In this document: piece by piece, positions 46,033 to 54,940 of the stretch
How the letters are laid out: the number at the start of each line of letters is the position of its first letter
Numbering within the stretch: position 1 is the stretch's first letter
Assembly (NCBI GenBank): GCA_902760755.1
Contig: CACWHK010000007.1
Location: 91,262-155,261 of the forward strand
From: an uncultured Lachnospiraceae bacterium
GTDB taxonomy: Bacteria; Bacillota; Clostridia; Lachnospirales; Lachnospiraceae
Direction: 5' to 3'
Length of the DNA: 64,000 nucleotides
The notes under the pieces: generated by a model
What the model was told of the DNA's origin: nothing
What the model saw: the letters and a program-made list of their open reading frames with translations, nothing else
Database searches by the model: none
Position numbers and translations under genes: made by a program

Positions 46033-47358
46033 ATGAGCGACATGAAGAGTGAACTGCTGAAGAAGATTGAGGACCGCACCCTGATCGCAGGTGTTGTGGG
46101 ACTCGGATACGTGGGACTTCCCCTGGCCGTTGAGAAGGCGAAGGCAGGCTTTACCACCATCGGCTTTGACGTGCAGAGCGCCAAGGTGGACATGGTAAAT
46201 GCAGGCCACAACTATATCGGGGATGTGGTGGATTCGGATCTGGAGAAGCTGGTGAAGGAAGGGAAGCTTCGTGCGACCTCGGATTTCTCATTCATCAAGG
46301 ACGTGGACTTTATTGCCATCTGCGTTCCGACCCCGCTGGACAGCCATCAGGAGCCGGACATCAGCTATGTCAGGGATTCAACCATCGCGATTTCTAAGTT
46401 CCTGAAGAAGGGAACCATGGTGGTTCTGGAATCCACCACCTATCCGGGAACCACGGAGGAGCTGATCAGGCCCCTTCTGGAAGAGGGCAGCGGTCTTACC
46501 TGCGGAGAGGACTTTTATCTCGGCTTCTCTCCGGAGCGAGTGGATCCGGGCAATCTCATTTATAAGACAAAGAATACACCGAAGGTGGTGGGTGCGATCT
46601 CCAAGGACGGTGGCGAGGTGATCTCCGCCATGTACCGCGCGGTACTGGAGGGGGATGTCTTCACTGTATCCTCCCCGGCGGTAGCCGAAATGGAGAAGAT
46701 CCTGGAGAATACCTACCGGAATATCAATATCGGCCTCATCAACGAGATCGGTCGGCTCTGCCATGAGATGGGCATTTCCGTCTGGGAGGTGATCGATGCG
46801 GCAAAGACCAAGCCCTACGGCTTCCAGGCATTCTATCCGGGCCCGGGCCTCGGCGGACACTGTATCCCGCTGGATCCCTACTACCTGACCTGGAAGGCCA
46901 GAGAGTACGGCTTCCATACCACGCTGATCGAGAACAGTATGGTGATCAACGACGGACAGCCGGAGTACTGCGTGGAGCGTGCCATGCACATCCTGAACCG
47001 TCATAAGAAGGCCATCAATGGAGCAAAGGTCCTGCAGCTGGGTGTTTCCTATAAGAATGATATCGACGATTACCGGGAGAGCCCGGCCATCCGCGTGCTG
47101 AAGGAGCTCCGCAAGGTGGGAGCTGAGGTGGACTACTTCGATCCCTGGGTTCCGGAGTTTAAGAATATGTACGGGGAGAGCGGGAAGTCCATCCCGGAGC
47201 TGACTCCTGAGGTGGTGGCACAGTATGATCTGGTGATGATCACCACGGCACATCATAATGTAGACTATGAGATGGTGCAAAAGGCAGCAAAGGCTATCTT
47301 TGATACCAAGAACGTGATGAAGGATATCACTCCGCGGGACAATATTGAAGTACTGTAG
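46033..47358 (+). CDS. UDP-N-acetylhexosamine 6-dehydrogenase (WbpA/WecC-like)
   Basis: 441 residues; ATG at 46033 after AAGGAG. The UDP-glucose/GDP-mannose dehydrogenase fold is complete: VVGLGYVGLPLAVEKAKAG for NAD, CVPTPLD, ESTTYPGTTEE, FSPERVDPGN, and the active-site Cys277 in GLGGHCIPLDPYY, with GVSYKNDIDDYRESPA in the C-terminal domain. It oxidises C6 of a UDP-HexNAc to the acid with two NAD. With the WbpB-, WbpD- and WbpE-like genes in the same block, the likely substrate is UDP-GlcNAc, giving UDP-GlcNAcA; UDP-ManNAc as in WecC is the alternative. The gene is flanked by the two intergenic repeats. Confidence 0.9.
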   Translation: MSDMKSELLKKIEDRTLIAGVVGLGYVGLPLAVEKAKAGFTTIGFDVQSAKVDMVNAGHNYIGDVVDSDLEKLVKEGKLRATSDFSFIKDVDFIAICVPTPLDSHQEPDISYVRDSTIAISKFLKKGTMVVLESTTYPGTTEELIRPLLEEGSGLTCGEDFYLGFSPERVDPGNLIYKTKNTPKVVGAISKDGGEVISAMYRAVLEGDVFTVSSPAVAEMEKILENTYRNINIGLINEIGRLCHEMGISVWEVIDAAKTKPYGFQAFYPGPGLGGHCIPLDPYYLTWKAREYGFHTTLIENSMVINDGQPEYCVERAMHILNRHKKAINGAKVLQLGVSYKNDIDDYRESPAIRVLKELRKVGAEVDYFDPWVPEFKNMYGESGKSIPELTPEVVAQYDLVMITTAHHNVDYEMVQKAAKAIFDTKNVMKDITPRDNIEVL

Positions 47359-47364
47359 GATAAT

Positions 47365-47432
47365 AGATTCTTCGGGCGGTGGTCGCAGAATGACAACCAT
47401 CGATGTCATTCTGAGCCGAAGGCGAAGAATCT
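47365..47432. repeat. Structured intergenic repeat, copy 2 (inverted pair)
   Basis: AGATTCTTCG...CAGAATGACA (47365-47395) is followed by the reverse complement arrangement TGTCATTCTG...CGAAGAATCT (47404-47432), so the whole forms a long hairpin. The right arm has the same ends as copy 1. It ends 20 bases before the next start codon. Confidence 0.75.
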
Positions 47433-47451
47433 TTCCGGAATGGGAGCATTC

Positions 47452-48591
47452 ATGATAAAAAAGAATTGCATATTCTTCCTTCCATACCCTCTGGAAAAGA
47501 CCGGGAACAAGGCCAGGCAGCTCCGCCCCAGGAAGATGCTGGAGGCATTTCGGGCAAACGGCTATAAGGTCTATACGATCCTCGGATATGCGAAGCAAAG
47601 AAGATGTAAGATCAACAAACTGAAGAAGATGATCGCGCGGGGTGTCCGCTTCGATTTCATGTATGCGGAGTGCAGCACGGAGCCCATGCGTCTTACGGAG
47701 CCGCATCACCTGCCGACCAATCCCTGTCTGGATTTCGGCCTGTTCCGGTATCTGAAGGAGCAGGGGATTCCCATCGGCCTTTTTTACTGTGATATTTACT
47801 GGAAGTTCCCGGTGTACCGGGAGGCGCTTTCGGCTCCGAAGTATCATTTTGCAATTCATGAATATAAGCGGGATCTGAAGCAGTACGAAAAGCTTCTTAC
47901 CCGTTTCTATGTGCCGGATCTTAAGATGTGCGATTACATCGGAAGAGAAGGGATCGAAAGGATCGCGGAGGCACTGCCTCCGGGAGCAGATCCGGTGGAG
48001 GCTCCGGTGCGTACGGACGCCGGACGGGACTTCCGGAAGAAACCGCTGCAGATCTTCTATGTGGGCGGAATCCTGAATCATTACCGGATCGACGCACTGC
48101 TGGCTGCGGCAAAGACCCTGGAGGATGTCCGGGTCACCATCTGCTGCAGGGAAGCAGAGTGGGAAGAAAAGAAAGAAGAACTGGGACAGTATCTTACGGA
48201 CCGGGTGGAGATCATCCATAAGAACGAAGACGAGCTGGCTCCTTATTATGAAAAAGCGGACATTGGTTCCCTGCTCTTTGAGAACGGAGAGTACTGGGGC
48301 ATGGCACAACCTGTCAAGGCCTATGAATATCTGGCCCATGAGCTTCCGGTGCTCGTGACGGAGAGAACCTTAATCGGACGGTTTGTGGATTCCGTGGGCT
48401 ACGGCTGGTCTGTCCCCTGTACCGGGGAAGCCATCCGGGAGAAGCTTCTGGAGATCATGAAGGATCCGGAGCAGCTGGATAAGAAGCGGGCCCGGGCAAA
48501 GAGCCGGAAGCAAGGTCACCTCTGGACCGCACGGGCGGAGCAGGTGGCACGGGGACTGACGGAGGGCTCCTCCGTCGGTACAAACGAATAA
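47452..48591 (+). CDS. Glycosyltransferase, GT-B type
   Basis: 379 residues from ATG at 47452 (GGGAG five bases upstream; another in-frame ATG at 47440 lies within the likely binding site). The sequence has FFLPYPLEKTGNKARQLRPRKMLEAF at the start, YCDIYWKFPVYRE in the first domain and a second domain with FYVGGILNHYRIDALLAA, ADIGSLLFENGEYWGMAQPVKAYEYLAHELPVLV (read across the donor site). That is a GT4-like plan, although the match is weaker than for its neighbours. It should add one sugar of the block B repeat unit. Confidence 0.72.
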   Translation: MIKKNCIFFLPYPLEKTGNKARQLRPRKMLEAFRANGYKVYTILGYAKQRRCKINKLKKMIARGVRFDFMYAECSTEPMRLTEPHHLPTNPCLDFGLFRYLKEQGIPIGLFYCDIYWKFPVYREALSAPKYHFAIHEYKRDLKQYEKLLTRFYVPDLKMCDYIGREGIERIAEALPPGADPVEAPVRTDAGRDFRKKPLQIFYVGGILNHYRIDALLAAAKTLEDVRVTICCREAEWEEKKEELGQYLTDRVEIIHKNEDELAPYYEKADIGSLLFENGEYWGMAQPVKAYEYLAHELPVLVTERTLIGRFVDSVGYGWSVPCTGEAIREKLLEIMKDPEQLDKKRARAKSRKQGHLWTARAEQVARGLTEGSSVGTNE

Positions 48592-48643
48592 GAAATGATA
48601 CGGACAGTTCCGTAATCAAAAGGACGTGAAAGGAACGACCAAC

Positions 48644-49720
48644 ATGAAATACGCACTCATCGGATGCGGAAGGATTTCAACCAATCATATCAAGGCAGCA
48701 CTGAACAACGAGCTGGAAATCGTGGCAGTCTGCGATATCGTACCGGAGCATATGGAGGAGGTGCTTGCAAAGCACGGCCTCGAAAAGGATGCCTCCATCG
48801 AAAGATATACGGATTATAAGACCATGCTGGAGGAGAAGCGCCCCGAGCTGGTCAGCATCGCAACGGAGAGCGGATCCCACGCTAAGATCGCGCTTTACGC
48901 CATCGATCTCGGGATTCCGGTGATCATCGAGAAGCCCATGGCCATGTCCATGGCAGATGCGGAGGAGATCATCCGCCGCTCGAAGGAGAAGGGCGTGAAG
49001 GTATCCGCCTGTCATCAGAACCGCTTCAACGTGGCCGTACAGAAAATGCGCCGCGCCCTGGAGGCGGGACGCTTCGGGAAGCTTTCCCACGGCTCCATCC
49101 ATGTGCGCTGGAACCGGAATAAGGCATACTATGATCAGGCACCCTGGAGAGGAACCTGGGCCGAGGACGGAGGCACCCTGATGAATCAGTGCATTCACGG
49201 CATCGATCTTCTCCGCTGGACCTTCGGAGACGAGGTGGAGGAGGTCTACGGTATGACCCGTCAGGTGCAGCACCCCTATCTGGAAGCAGAGGATGTGGGT
49301 ATGGCAGTGGTGAAGTTTAAGAACGGAGCCATCGCCACCATCGAGGGAACGGTCAATGTTTATCCGAAGAACCTGGAGGAGACGCTGTACATTTTCGGAG
49401 AGAACGGAACTGTAAAGATCGGAGGAACCTCCACCAATAATATCGATGTCTGGGACTTCGCGGATGAGACGGAGCAGGATACCGAGAATAAGGGACTGAA
49501 GGAAGCAACCAGCAATGTCTACGGAAACGGGCACACCAGCCTGTTCCGGGATATGATCGAAGCCATAGAGCAGGACCGTGAGCCATACGTGGATGCGGTA
49601 GCCGGCCGGAATGCGCTGGAGATGGTACTTGCGATTTATAAGAGCCGGAAGGAGGGACGTCCTGTGGGGCTCCCGCTTACGGACTTTTCCACCCTGGATA
49701 TGAAGGGGACCTTTGACTGA
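48644..49720 (+). CDS. Gfo/Idh/MocA oxidoreductase (WbpB-like)
   Basis: 358 residues. N-terminal Rossmann domain with ALIGCGRISTNHIKA for NAD, EKPMAMS with the catalytic Lys, then the C-terminal alpha/beta domain with GGTLMNQCIHGIDLLRW. This matches WbpB-type enzymes, which oxidise C3 of UDP-GlcNAcA to the 3-keto sugar for the following aminotransferase. ATG at 48644 (AAAGGAA upstream) gives the usual short start before ALIGCG; a GTG at 48626 would add six residues. The WbpA-like gene lies one gene upstream, and the WbpD- and WbpE-like genes are further right. Confidence 0.87.
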   Translation: MKYALIGCGRISTNHIKAALNNELEIVAVCDIVPEHMEEVLAKHGLEKDASIERYTDYKTMLEEKRPELVSIATESGSHAKIALYAIDLGIPVIIEKPMAMSMADAEEIIRRSKEKGVKVSACHQNRFNVAVQKMRRALEAGRFGKLSHGSIHVRWNRNKAYYDQAPWRGTWAEDGGTLMNQCIHGIDLLRWTFGDEVEEVYGMTRQVQHPYLEAEDVGMAVVKFKNGAIATIEGTVNVYPKNLEETLYIFGENGTVKIGGTSTNNIDVWDFADETEQDTENKGLKEATSNVYGNGHTSLFRDMIEAIEQDREPYVDAVAGRNALEMVLAIYKSRKEGRPVGLPLTDFSTLDMKGTFD

Positions 49721-49743
49721 TAAATGTTTGGAGGACGGCTTAC

Positions 49744-51099
49744 TTGAAACGGACAGTTCGGATCCGGTTCGTGCTTCTGGCGCTGCTGCTTGTGGCGTCC
49801 ATCGTGCCGAACATGGGCTTTGAAGTGAATACCTTTGGATTCCACTGGAATTTCTACCGGATCGTCGTGGTTCTTGTGACGCTGTGCATCCTGATCCTGT
49901 TCCGGGGAGAGATCCGGATCACGGAGCGGAGGGGCTTTCTTCGCTGGATGGCCTTCTTTCTTCTTTGGCTGGCCTACGGCGCGGTGCTGATGGTGGTATC
50001 CACCTACGCGGATAAGAGCCGGGGAGTGCAGGAGCTCTTTACGATCCTCTGCGCGCTTCTTACCTTCTTCGGTTATTCCTGCTTCGATCCTTCGGAGAAG
50101 GAGATCGAATGGCTGCTTCGGATCGCATTTTTGCTGCTGACGGGGCTTACCCTGTTCGGCTTCTATGAGATCATCACCGCAAATCACCTGTCCACGTCCA
50201 TGTTTATGGACCCGGAGAATCTGGTGGTGGAGAAGGTGGACACCCATACGGCGGCGGGGATCATGTATAACATCAACGATTTCAGTGCGCTGCTGACCAT
50301 GCTCTGTCCCATCGCCATCGGGCGTTTTCGGATACGTCTTCGGAGAGGCTATCTGGATGCGGGCTGGCTTACCATCGCAGGGGTGGTCCTGATCAACCGG
50401 ATCAATGATGCGAATATCTGCAATGCGGCACTTCTGCTTGGAGTGCTGGTGTACCTTCTGGTGAGTACCTCCCACGACCGGAGGAAGATGGGAAGGATCC
50501 TGCTGGGACTCTTCGGTCTGCTTCTGGTTCTTGTGGGGCTGTATCTGGCCCTGGGTCAGTCTGCAGGCGGACTGGTGGCCAGATGGCAGGACCAGATGGA
50601 TTATATGAGTGTGGGCGGCGGTTCCATGCATGCGCGGATCCTGATCTATCGGGACGCCCTGGTTTCCTCGCTGCGCACCGGATTCCTGGGACTGGGTCCG
50701 GCCGGCTTCCCGGTATACTGTGAGAAGTTCCCGTCGGATTCCAACTTTGTGAATCCCCACAGCTTCCTGCTGGAGATCCTGTCGCAGTACGGGATTGTGA
50801 TCTTCGTCCTTTTCCTGCTCCTGCTTATATGGCTGGCGAAGGATCTGTACCGCATGTACCGGTACGGAGAGACGGAGGTGATCCGGAATTACGGGATGAT
50901 CGGTGTGGTAATGATTGCGGTGTATATCGCCGTATCCTTTGCACCCAGCAGCTTTATCCTGAATACCTATCCCTGGGGCCTTCTGGCACTTCTCTTACTT
51001 ATGAGGGAGTGCGGAAAGCGTCAGTTGGCTAAGGAAAATGAGAAGAGAGAAGAGGACGGCTTATGGATGAAAGAGAACTGCATATCCTTCACGGAATGA
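49744..51099 (+). CDS. O-antigen polymerase/ligase family membrane protein (second copy)
   Basis: 451 residues from TTG at 49744 with GGAGG nine bases upstream. Ten or more membrane helices and the Wzy_C-type segment GPAGFPVYCEKFPSD followed by NPHSFLLEILSQYGIVIF. It polymerises or transfers the block B glycan. It differs from the copy at 32230 in length and loop sequence, so each block has its own polymerase or ligase. The end overlaps the next gene by 37 bases. Confidence 0.85.
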   Translation: MKRTVRIRFVLLALLLVASIVPNMGFEVNTFGFHWNFYRIVVVLVTLCILILFRGEIRITERRGFLRWMAFFLLWLAYGAVLMVVSTYADKSRGVQELFTILCALLTFFGYSCFDPSEKEIEWLLRIAFLLLTGLTLFGFYEIITANHLSTSMFMDPENLVVEKVDTHTAAGIMYNINDFSALLTMLCPIAIGRFRIRLRRGYLDAGWLTIAGVVLINRINDANICNAALLLGVLVYLLVSTSHDRRKMGRILLGLFGLLLVLVGLYLALGQSAGGLVARWQDQMDYMSVGGGSMHARILIYRDALVSSLRTGFLGLGPAGFPVYCEKFPSDSNFVNPHSFLLEILSQYGIVIFVLFLLLLIWLAKDLYRMYRYGETEVIRNYGMIGVVMIAVYIAVSFAPSSFILNTYPWGLLALLLLMRECGKRQLAKENEKREEDGLWMKENCISFTE

Positions 51100-52202
51100 C
51101 GGAGATCGCCGGACAGAACTCCTATGCGGTTCTGGGCCTTCGGGAAATCGGTCTGGATGCAACCTCCGCGGTTCTGATGGAGAATCCCTTCGGCTATAAG
51201 AATGACCTCTGTCTCCATGTGGACAGAAACAACAAGAAGAAGCTCCCTTCCTCCGTCTGGAAGCTGGGGAAGTTTCTCTGCAGGGCATTAAAGCAGTACA
51301 ATACATTTCATTTCCACTTCGGCAACAGCATCGGCTTCAATCATGAACTCTTTTTGTACCGGCTGTTTCATAAGAAGCTTTTCTATGAATTCCACGGCTC
51401 GGACGTCCGGGATATCCGGAAGTTTTGCGAGACCAGTAAGATGGAGTATCTGCCGGAGCAGGATATCGATGAGCATACCAAGAAGCGGAACCGGAAGATC
51501 TGCAGGAAGGCAGACGGGATCATCCTGCATGATGATGAGCTGATCCCCTATCTTCCGAAGGAGCATGCTCCGGTCTACGGAGTTCCGCTGCGTGTGGATA
51601 TTGAGCGTTTCACACCGGCCTATCCCGAGGAGAATCCGGAGAAGATCCGGATCGTGCATGCACCCAGCAAGCGCGGGATCAAGGGAACGGCCTTCATTCT
51701 GGAAGCCTTTGAGCATCTGAAGGAGAAGTATCCGAATCTGGAGTTTGTTCTCGTGGAGGGAAAGACGCAGGAGGAGGCCTTTGAGATCTACAAGACTGCG
51801 GACATCATCGTGGATCAGGTGTTTGTGGGGACCTACGGGGTGTTCTCCATCGAGTGTATGGCCATGGGAAAGCCGGTGGTCTGCTTTATCGATCCGAGGA
51901 TGTGGAAGAGCTATCCGCAGGAGCTTCCGGTGGTATCCGCAGATAAGGATGAGGTGGAGGCAAGGATCGAGGAGCTGATCCTGGACGGAAAAAGAAGAAG
52001 AGAACTGGGCATGGCAGGCCGTGCCTATGTTGAGACCTATCATGATTACCGGGCAGTCGCCTGGCTGCTGAAGGGAATCTACGAGGGGCGGTACGCCCCG
52101 GTGACCGGACGCGAAGCCTACCGCCGCGTGCGGAAGATCAAAGAGAAACGATATGGCAGGACCGAAGAGATAAGGTATGGAAGAGACGTCGAAAAAAAAT
52201 AA
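51063..52202 (+). CDS. Glycosyltransferase family 4-like protein
   Basis: 379 residues starting inside the end of the polymerase gene. The N-terminal part reads ILHGMTEIAGQNSYAVLGL, with FHFHFGNSIGFNHELFLY and YEFHGSDVRDIR in the first domain. The second has RIVHAPSKRGIKGTAFILEAFEHL and TADIIVDQVFVGTYGVFSIECMAMGKPVV (donor site read in two parts), the plan of GT4 enzymes. Substrate unknown. It also overlaps the flippase gene by 26 bases, so these three genes are tightly coupled. Confidence 0.8.
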   Translation: MDERELHILHGMTEIAGQNSYAVLGLREIGLDATSAVLMENPFGYKNDLCLHVDRNNKKKLPSSVWKLGKFLCRALKQYNTFHFHFGNSIGFNHELFLYRLFHKKLFYEFHGSDVRDIRKFCETSKMEYLPEQDIDEHTKKRNRKICRKADGIILHDDELIPYLPKEHAPVYGVPLRVDIERFTPAYPEENPEKIRIVHAPSKRGIKGTAFILEAFEHLKEKYPNLEFVLVEGKTQEEAFEIYKTADIIVDQVFVGTYGVFSIECMAMGKPVVCFIDPRMWKSYPQELPVVSADKDEVEARIEELILDGKRRRELGMAGRAYVETYHDYRAVAWLLKGIYEGRYAPVTGREAYRRVRKIKEKRYGRTEEIRYGRDVEKK

Positions 52203-53622
52203 TCTGGCGCAGTTCCTGAAGGGGAGCAGCATTCTGGTGATCAGCAACGTCTGTCTGAAGGCCATGAATTTCTTCCTGCTTCCTCTTTATACGAAGCATC
52301 TCACTACGGATCAGCTGGGAATCTCGGACTCGGTCACGAACCTGACGAGCCTGCTCTTTCCGATCCTGACCCTGGGACTGGATTCGGCGTTCAGTGCATT
52401 TTACTTTGAAAAGGGAGAACCGGAGCGGGGGAAGAAGGTCTACAGCACCCTCAGCATCATGTTCTTCCTGCTGGGCTTAGTTGCATCCTCCCTTTCGGTA
52501 TTTGCGGTGCCGGTGTCCCGGCTGCTGTTCCATGATACGGGGTATCAGGGACTGGCGGTCATGGCCTTCTTCTCGCTGGCCGTGAATCTCTGGTATCTGC
52601 CGCTGTCGCTGGAGCTTCGGATGAAGAACCGGATGCTGGCCTTCGGGATCGCAAATCTTTCGGCCTCGCTGGCCATGATCCTTCTCAATATCCTTTTTGT
52701 GGCAGTGCTGCATTTCGGAGAACAGGCACTGATCCTTTCCTCCCTGCTTTCGGGACTGCTGCAGCTTCTGATCCTGTTCCTCTTTGTACGGAAGGTGCCG
52801 AAGAAGGAAGAGGTGGACAGGAAGCTTCTCAGGGATATGCTCAGGTTCAGTCTGCCCCTGGTGCCCATGTCGGTGCTTAACTGGGTGCTGGCCATCTCCG
52901 ACCGGTACGTGCTGCTGCACTTCCATGGGGAAGGCACGGTGGGTGTGTACGGTGTTGCCATGCGGTTTGTGACCGTGTTAAATGTGGTGATCTCCGCGGT
53001 TGCCATGGCCTATACCACCTTCGCCTTTCAGACGAAGGATGAAGAAGGAGCAAAGAGGAAGTATTATTACGTCTTCCAGACGGAGGCGGTCTTCCTCCTT
53101 CTCATGTGTTTTACGATCTCGCTGTTCGGACCGGAGGCCATCCGGCTGATGTCCTCGGACGAATCCTACTACAGTGCATCTGAGCCCCTTCGGGACCTGC
53201 TCTTTGCACAGGCCATTTACGCCATGTCAAATGTGGTAGGCTACGGGATCAACTTTGCAAAGAAGAGTGTTTACTATCTGATCGCGGTAACCGTGGGTGT
53301 GGCCCTGAACCTGGGACTTAACTTCCTGCTGATTCCCGAGTACGGGATGAAGGCAGCGGCGCTCACCACACTGATCGGGTATCTGGCGGTATTCATTCTT
53401 GTCTATATCTTCTCGGAACGGCTGTACCCCTGCGACTACGGCGTGTGGAGAGTGGGGATCGCCGTCGTGGCTCTGTATGCTGCCTGCTTCTTTCTGGAGG
53501 GAACGGAAGTCTGGGTTCGTCTTCTGGTATGGACCGGCCTTACTGCGGCAGTGCTGATCCTGTTCCGTGAGGTGGTCGGAAAGTTTGCCGGCTTCCTGCT
53601 TCGGAGACTGCGAAGAGGCTGA
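52177..53622 (+). CDS. Lipid-linked oligosaccharide flippase (Wzx/MATE-like, polysaccharide biosynthesis family)
   Basis: 481 residues with about 14 membrane helices, starting KGSSILVISNVCLKAMNFFLLPLYTKHLT, typical of Wzx/RfbX/MurJ-like flippases. It turns undecaprenyl-linked repeat units from the inner to the outer face of the membrane for the polymerase. It is the only flippase in the window, although two initiating transferases and two polymerases are present, so either it serves both pathways or block A uses another flippase elsewhere. Confidence 0.9.
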   Translation: MEETSKKNNLAQFLKGSSILVISNVCLKAMNFFLLPLYTKHLTTDQLGISDSVTNLTSLLFPILTLGLDSAFSAFYFEKGEPERGKKVYSTLSIMFFLLGLVASSLSVFAVPVSRLLFHDTGYQGLAVMAFFSLAVNLWYLPLSLELRMKNRMLAFGIANLSASLAMILLNILFVAVLHFGEQALILSSLLSGLLQLLILFLFVRKVPKKEEVDRKLLRDMLRFSLPLVPMSVLNWVLAISDRYVLLHFHGEGTVGVYGVAMRFVTVLNVVISAVAMAYTTFAFQTKDEEGAKRKYYYVFQTEAVFLLLMCFTISLFGPEAIRLMSSDESYYSASEPLRDLLFAQAIYAMSNVVGYGINFAKKSVYYLIAVTVGVALNLGLNFLLIPEYGMKAAALTTLIGYLAVFILVYIFSERLYPCDYGVWRVGIAVVALYAACFFLEGTEVWVRLLVWTGLTAAVLILFREVVGKFAGFLLRRLRRG

Positions 53623-53694
53623 TCCGGACAAAAAGTGTTCGTAAGAAGAAAAAGACTGAGAATCTGTTTAGATAAAACGGGAGTGACATTTACC

Positions 53695-54234
53695 ATGGGT
53701 GAAACGAATAATCAGGAGTTTTTCGTACATGAAAGCAGCTACGTTGACGAAGGAGCCGTGATCGGAAGCGGAACGAAGATCTGGCATTTCTGCCATATCC
53801 AGTCCGGAGCGAAGATCGGTGAAAACTGCTCTCTCGGACAGAACGTAAATGTAGCCGGCGGAGCCGTGATCGGAAACCGCTGCAAGCTGCAGAACAATGT
53901 GTCGATCTATGAGGGTGTGGTTCTGGAGGACGGCGTGTTCTGCGGACCATCCTGTGTCTTTACCAATGACCTGACTCCCCGTGCAGAGTATCCGAAGGGA
54001 CGGGCAAACTATAAGAAGACCGTGGTAAAAAGTGGTGCGTCCATCGGAGCCAATGCAACCATCGTCTGCGGAAACACCCTGGGGTGCTTCTCTCTGGTTG
54101 CAGCCGGCGCAGTGGTAACGGATGATGTGCCTGACTACGCACTGGTGGCCGGAGTACCGGCACGGGTGGTCGGACGCGTGGATGAAAAAGGAAATGTGGT
54201 GGAGTGGTATCGGGATGATCATAAGATGGAGTGA
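53695..54234 (+). CDS. Hexapeptide-repeat N-acetyltransferase (WbpD/WlbB-like)
   Basis: 179 residues from ATG at 53695; a GTG at 53635 would add 20 unrelated residues. HESSYVDEGAVIGSGTKIW and FCHI at the start are hallmark sequences of WbpD/WlbB enzymes. The body is a left-handed beta-helix of hexapeptide repeats that works as a trimer with acetyl-CoA, and it ends with the ALVAGVPARVVGRV loop typical of the family. It acetylates the 3-amino group of UDP-2-acetamido-3-amino-glucuronate. The initiating transferase gene starts within its last 20 bases. Confidence 0.9.
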   Translation: MGETNNQEFFVHESSYVDEGAVIGSGTKIWHFCHIQSGAKIGENCSLGQNVNVAGGAVIGNRCKLQNNVSIYEGVVLEDGVFCGPSCVFTNDLTPRAEYPKGRANYKKTVVKSGASIGANATIVCGNTLGCFSLVAAGAVVTDDVPDYALVAGVPARVVGRVDEKGNVVEWYRDDHKME

Positions 54235-54907
54235 GCTTCCGGAGCGCTTGCGTCTCCCGGAGGTGAAAAAGTATTATAAACGTCTGTACCGAAAGCGGGG
54301 GAGTCTTCTTCTGAAACGGGGCTTCGACATCTTTGCGGCATCCGTCCTGCTGATCCTTCTTTCTCCGGTGATGCTGGGAATCGCCATCTGGATCAAGACG
54401 GATTCGAAGGGCCCGGTGCTCTTCCGGCAGGAGCGGATCACGCAGTACGGAAGGAAGTTCCGGATCTGTAAGTTCCGTACCATGGTAACGGATGCGGAGC
54501 AGCTGGGAACCCTGGTCACGGTGGAGGAGGATCCCAGGATCACGAAGGTGGGACATAAGATCCGGGCAACCCGGCTGGATGAGCTGCCCCAGCTCTTTAA
54601 TATTCTGGCAGGGGATATGACCTTCGTGGGTACCCGGCCGGAGGTCTTAAAGTATGTGGAGCATTACCGCCCGGAATGGATGGCAACCCTTCTTCTTCCC
54701 GCAGGGGTTACCTCCAGTGCCAGTGTGGCATATAAGGATGAGGACCGCGTGATGCAGACGTACCGGGAGCAGGGGCTTTCGGTGGATGAAACCTATACGG
54801 AGTTTATACTCCCGGAGAAAATGAAATACAATCTGGAAGAGCTTTCCCATTTCAGCTTATGGAATGATCTTAAGATTCTGATTAAAACCGTGCTTGCGGT
54901 GATCTAG
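54215..54907 (+). CDS. Second initiating sugar transferase (bacterial sugar transferase family)
   Basis: 230 residues from ATG at 54215, with GGAG 10 bases upstream; the open frame further left has no support. A membrane-dipping helix (KRGFDIFAASVLLILLSPVM), then ICKFRTM, TRLDELPQLFNILAGDM with the catalytic Asp-Glu pair, and VGTRPEV. It starts the second lipid-linked glycan by moving a sugar phosphate to undecaprenyl phosphate. Compared with the PglC-like protein at 29514 its C-terminal part is longer and carries TSSASVAYKDED. It probably uses a different UDP-sugar. The gene sits between WbpD-like and Wzz-like genes. Confidence 0.88.
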   Translation: MIIRWSELPERLRLPEVKKYYKRLYRKRGSLLLKRGFDIFAASVLLILLSPVMLGIAIWIKTDSKGPVLFRQERITQYGRKFRICKFRTMVTDAEQLGTLVTVEEDPRITKVGHKIRATRLDELPQLFNILAGDMTFVGTRPEVLKYVEHYRPEWMATLLLPAGVTSSASVAYKDEDRVMQTYREQGLSVDETYTEFILPEKMKYNLEELSHFSLWNDLKILIKTVLAVI

Positions 54908-54940
54908 GAGAAGGGAAGCTACCATTGCAGGAGGAAAATG

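Noticed and set aside
46378-48339. 653-residue open frame on the minus strand across the dehydrogenase and glycosyltransferase genes
   Set aside because: It runs antisense through two genes with conserved catalytic motifs and through the intergenic repeat; no homology features are visible.
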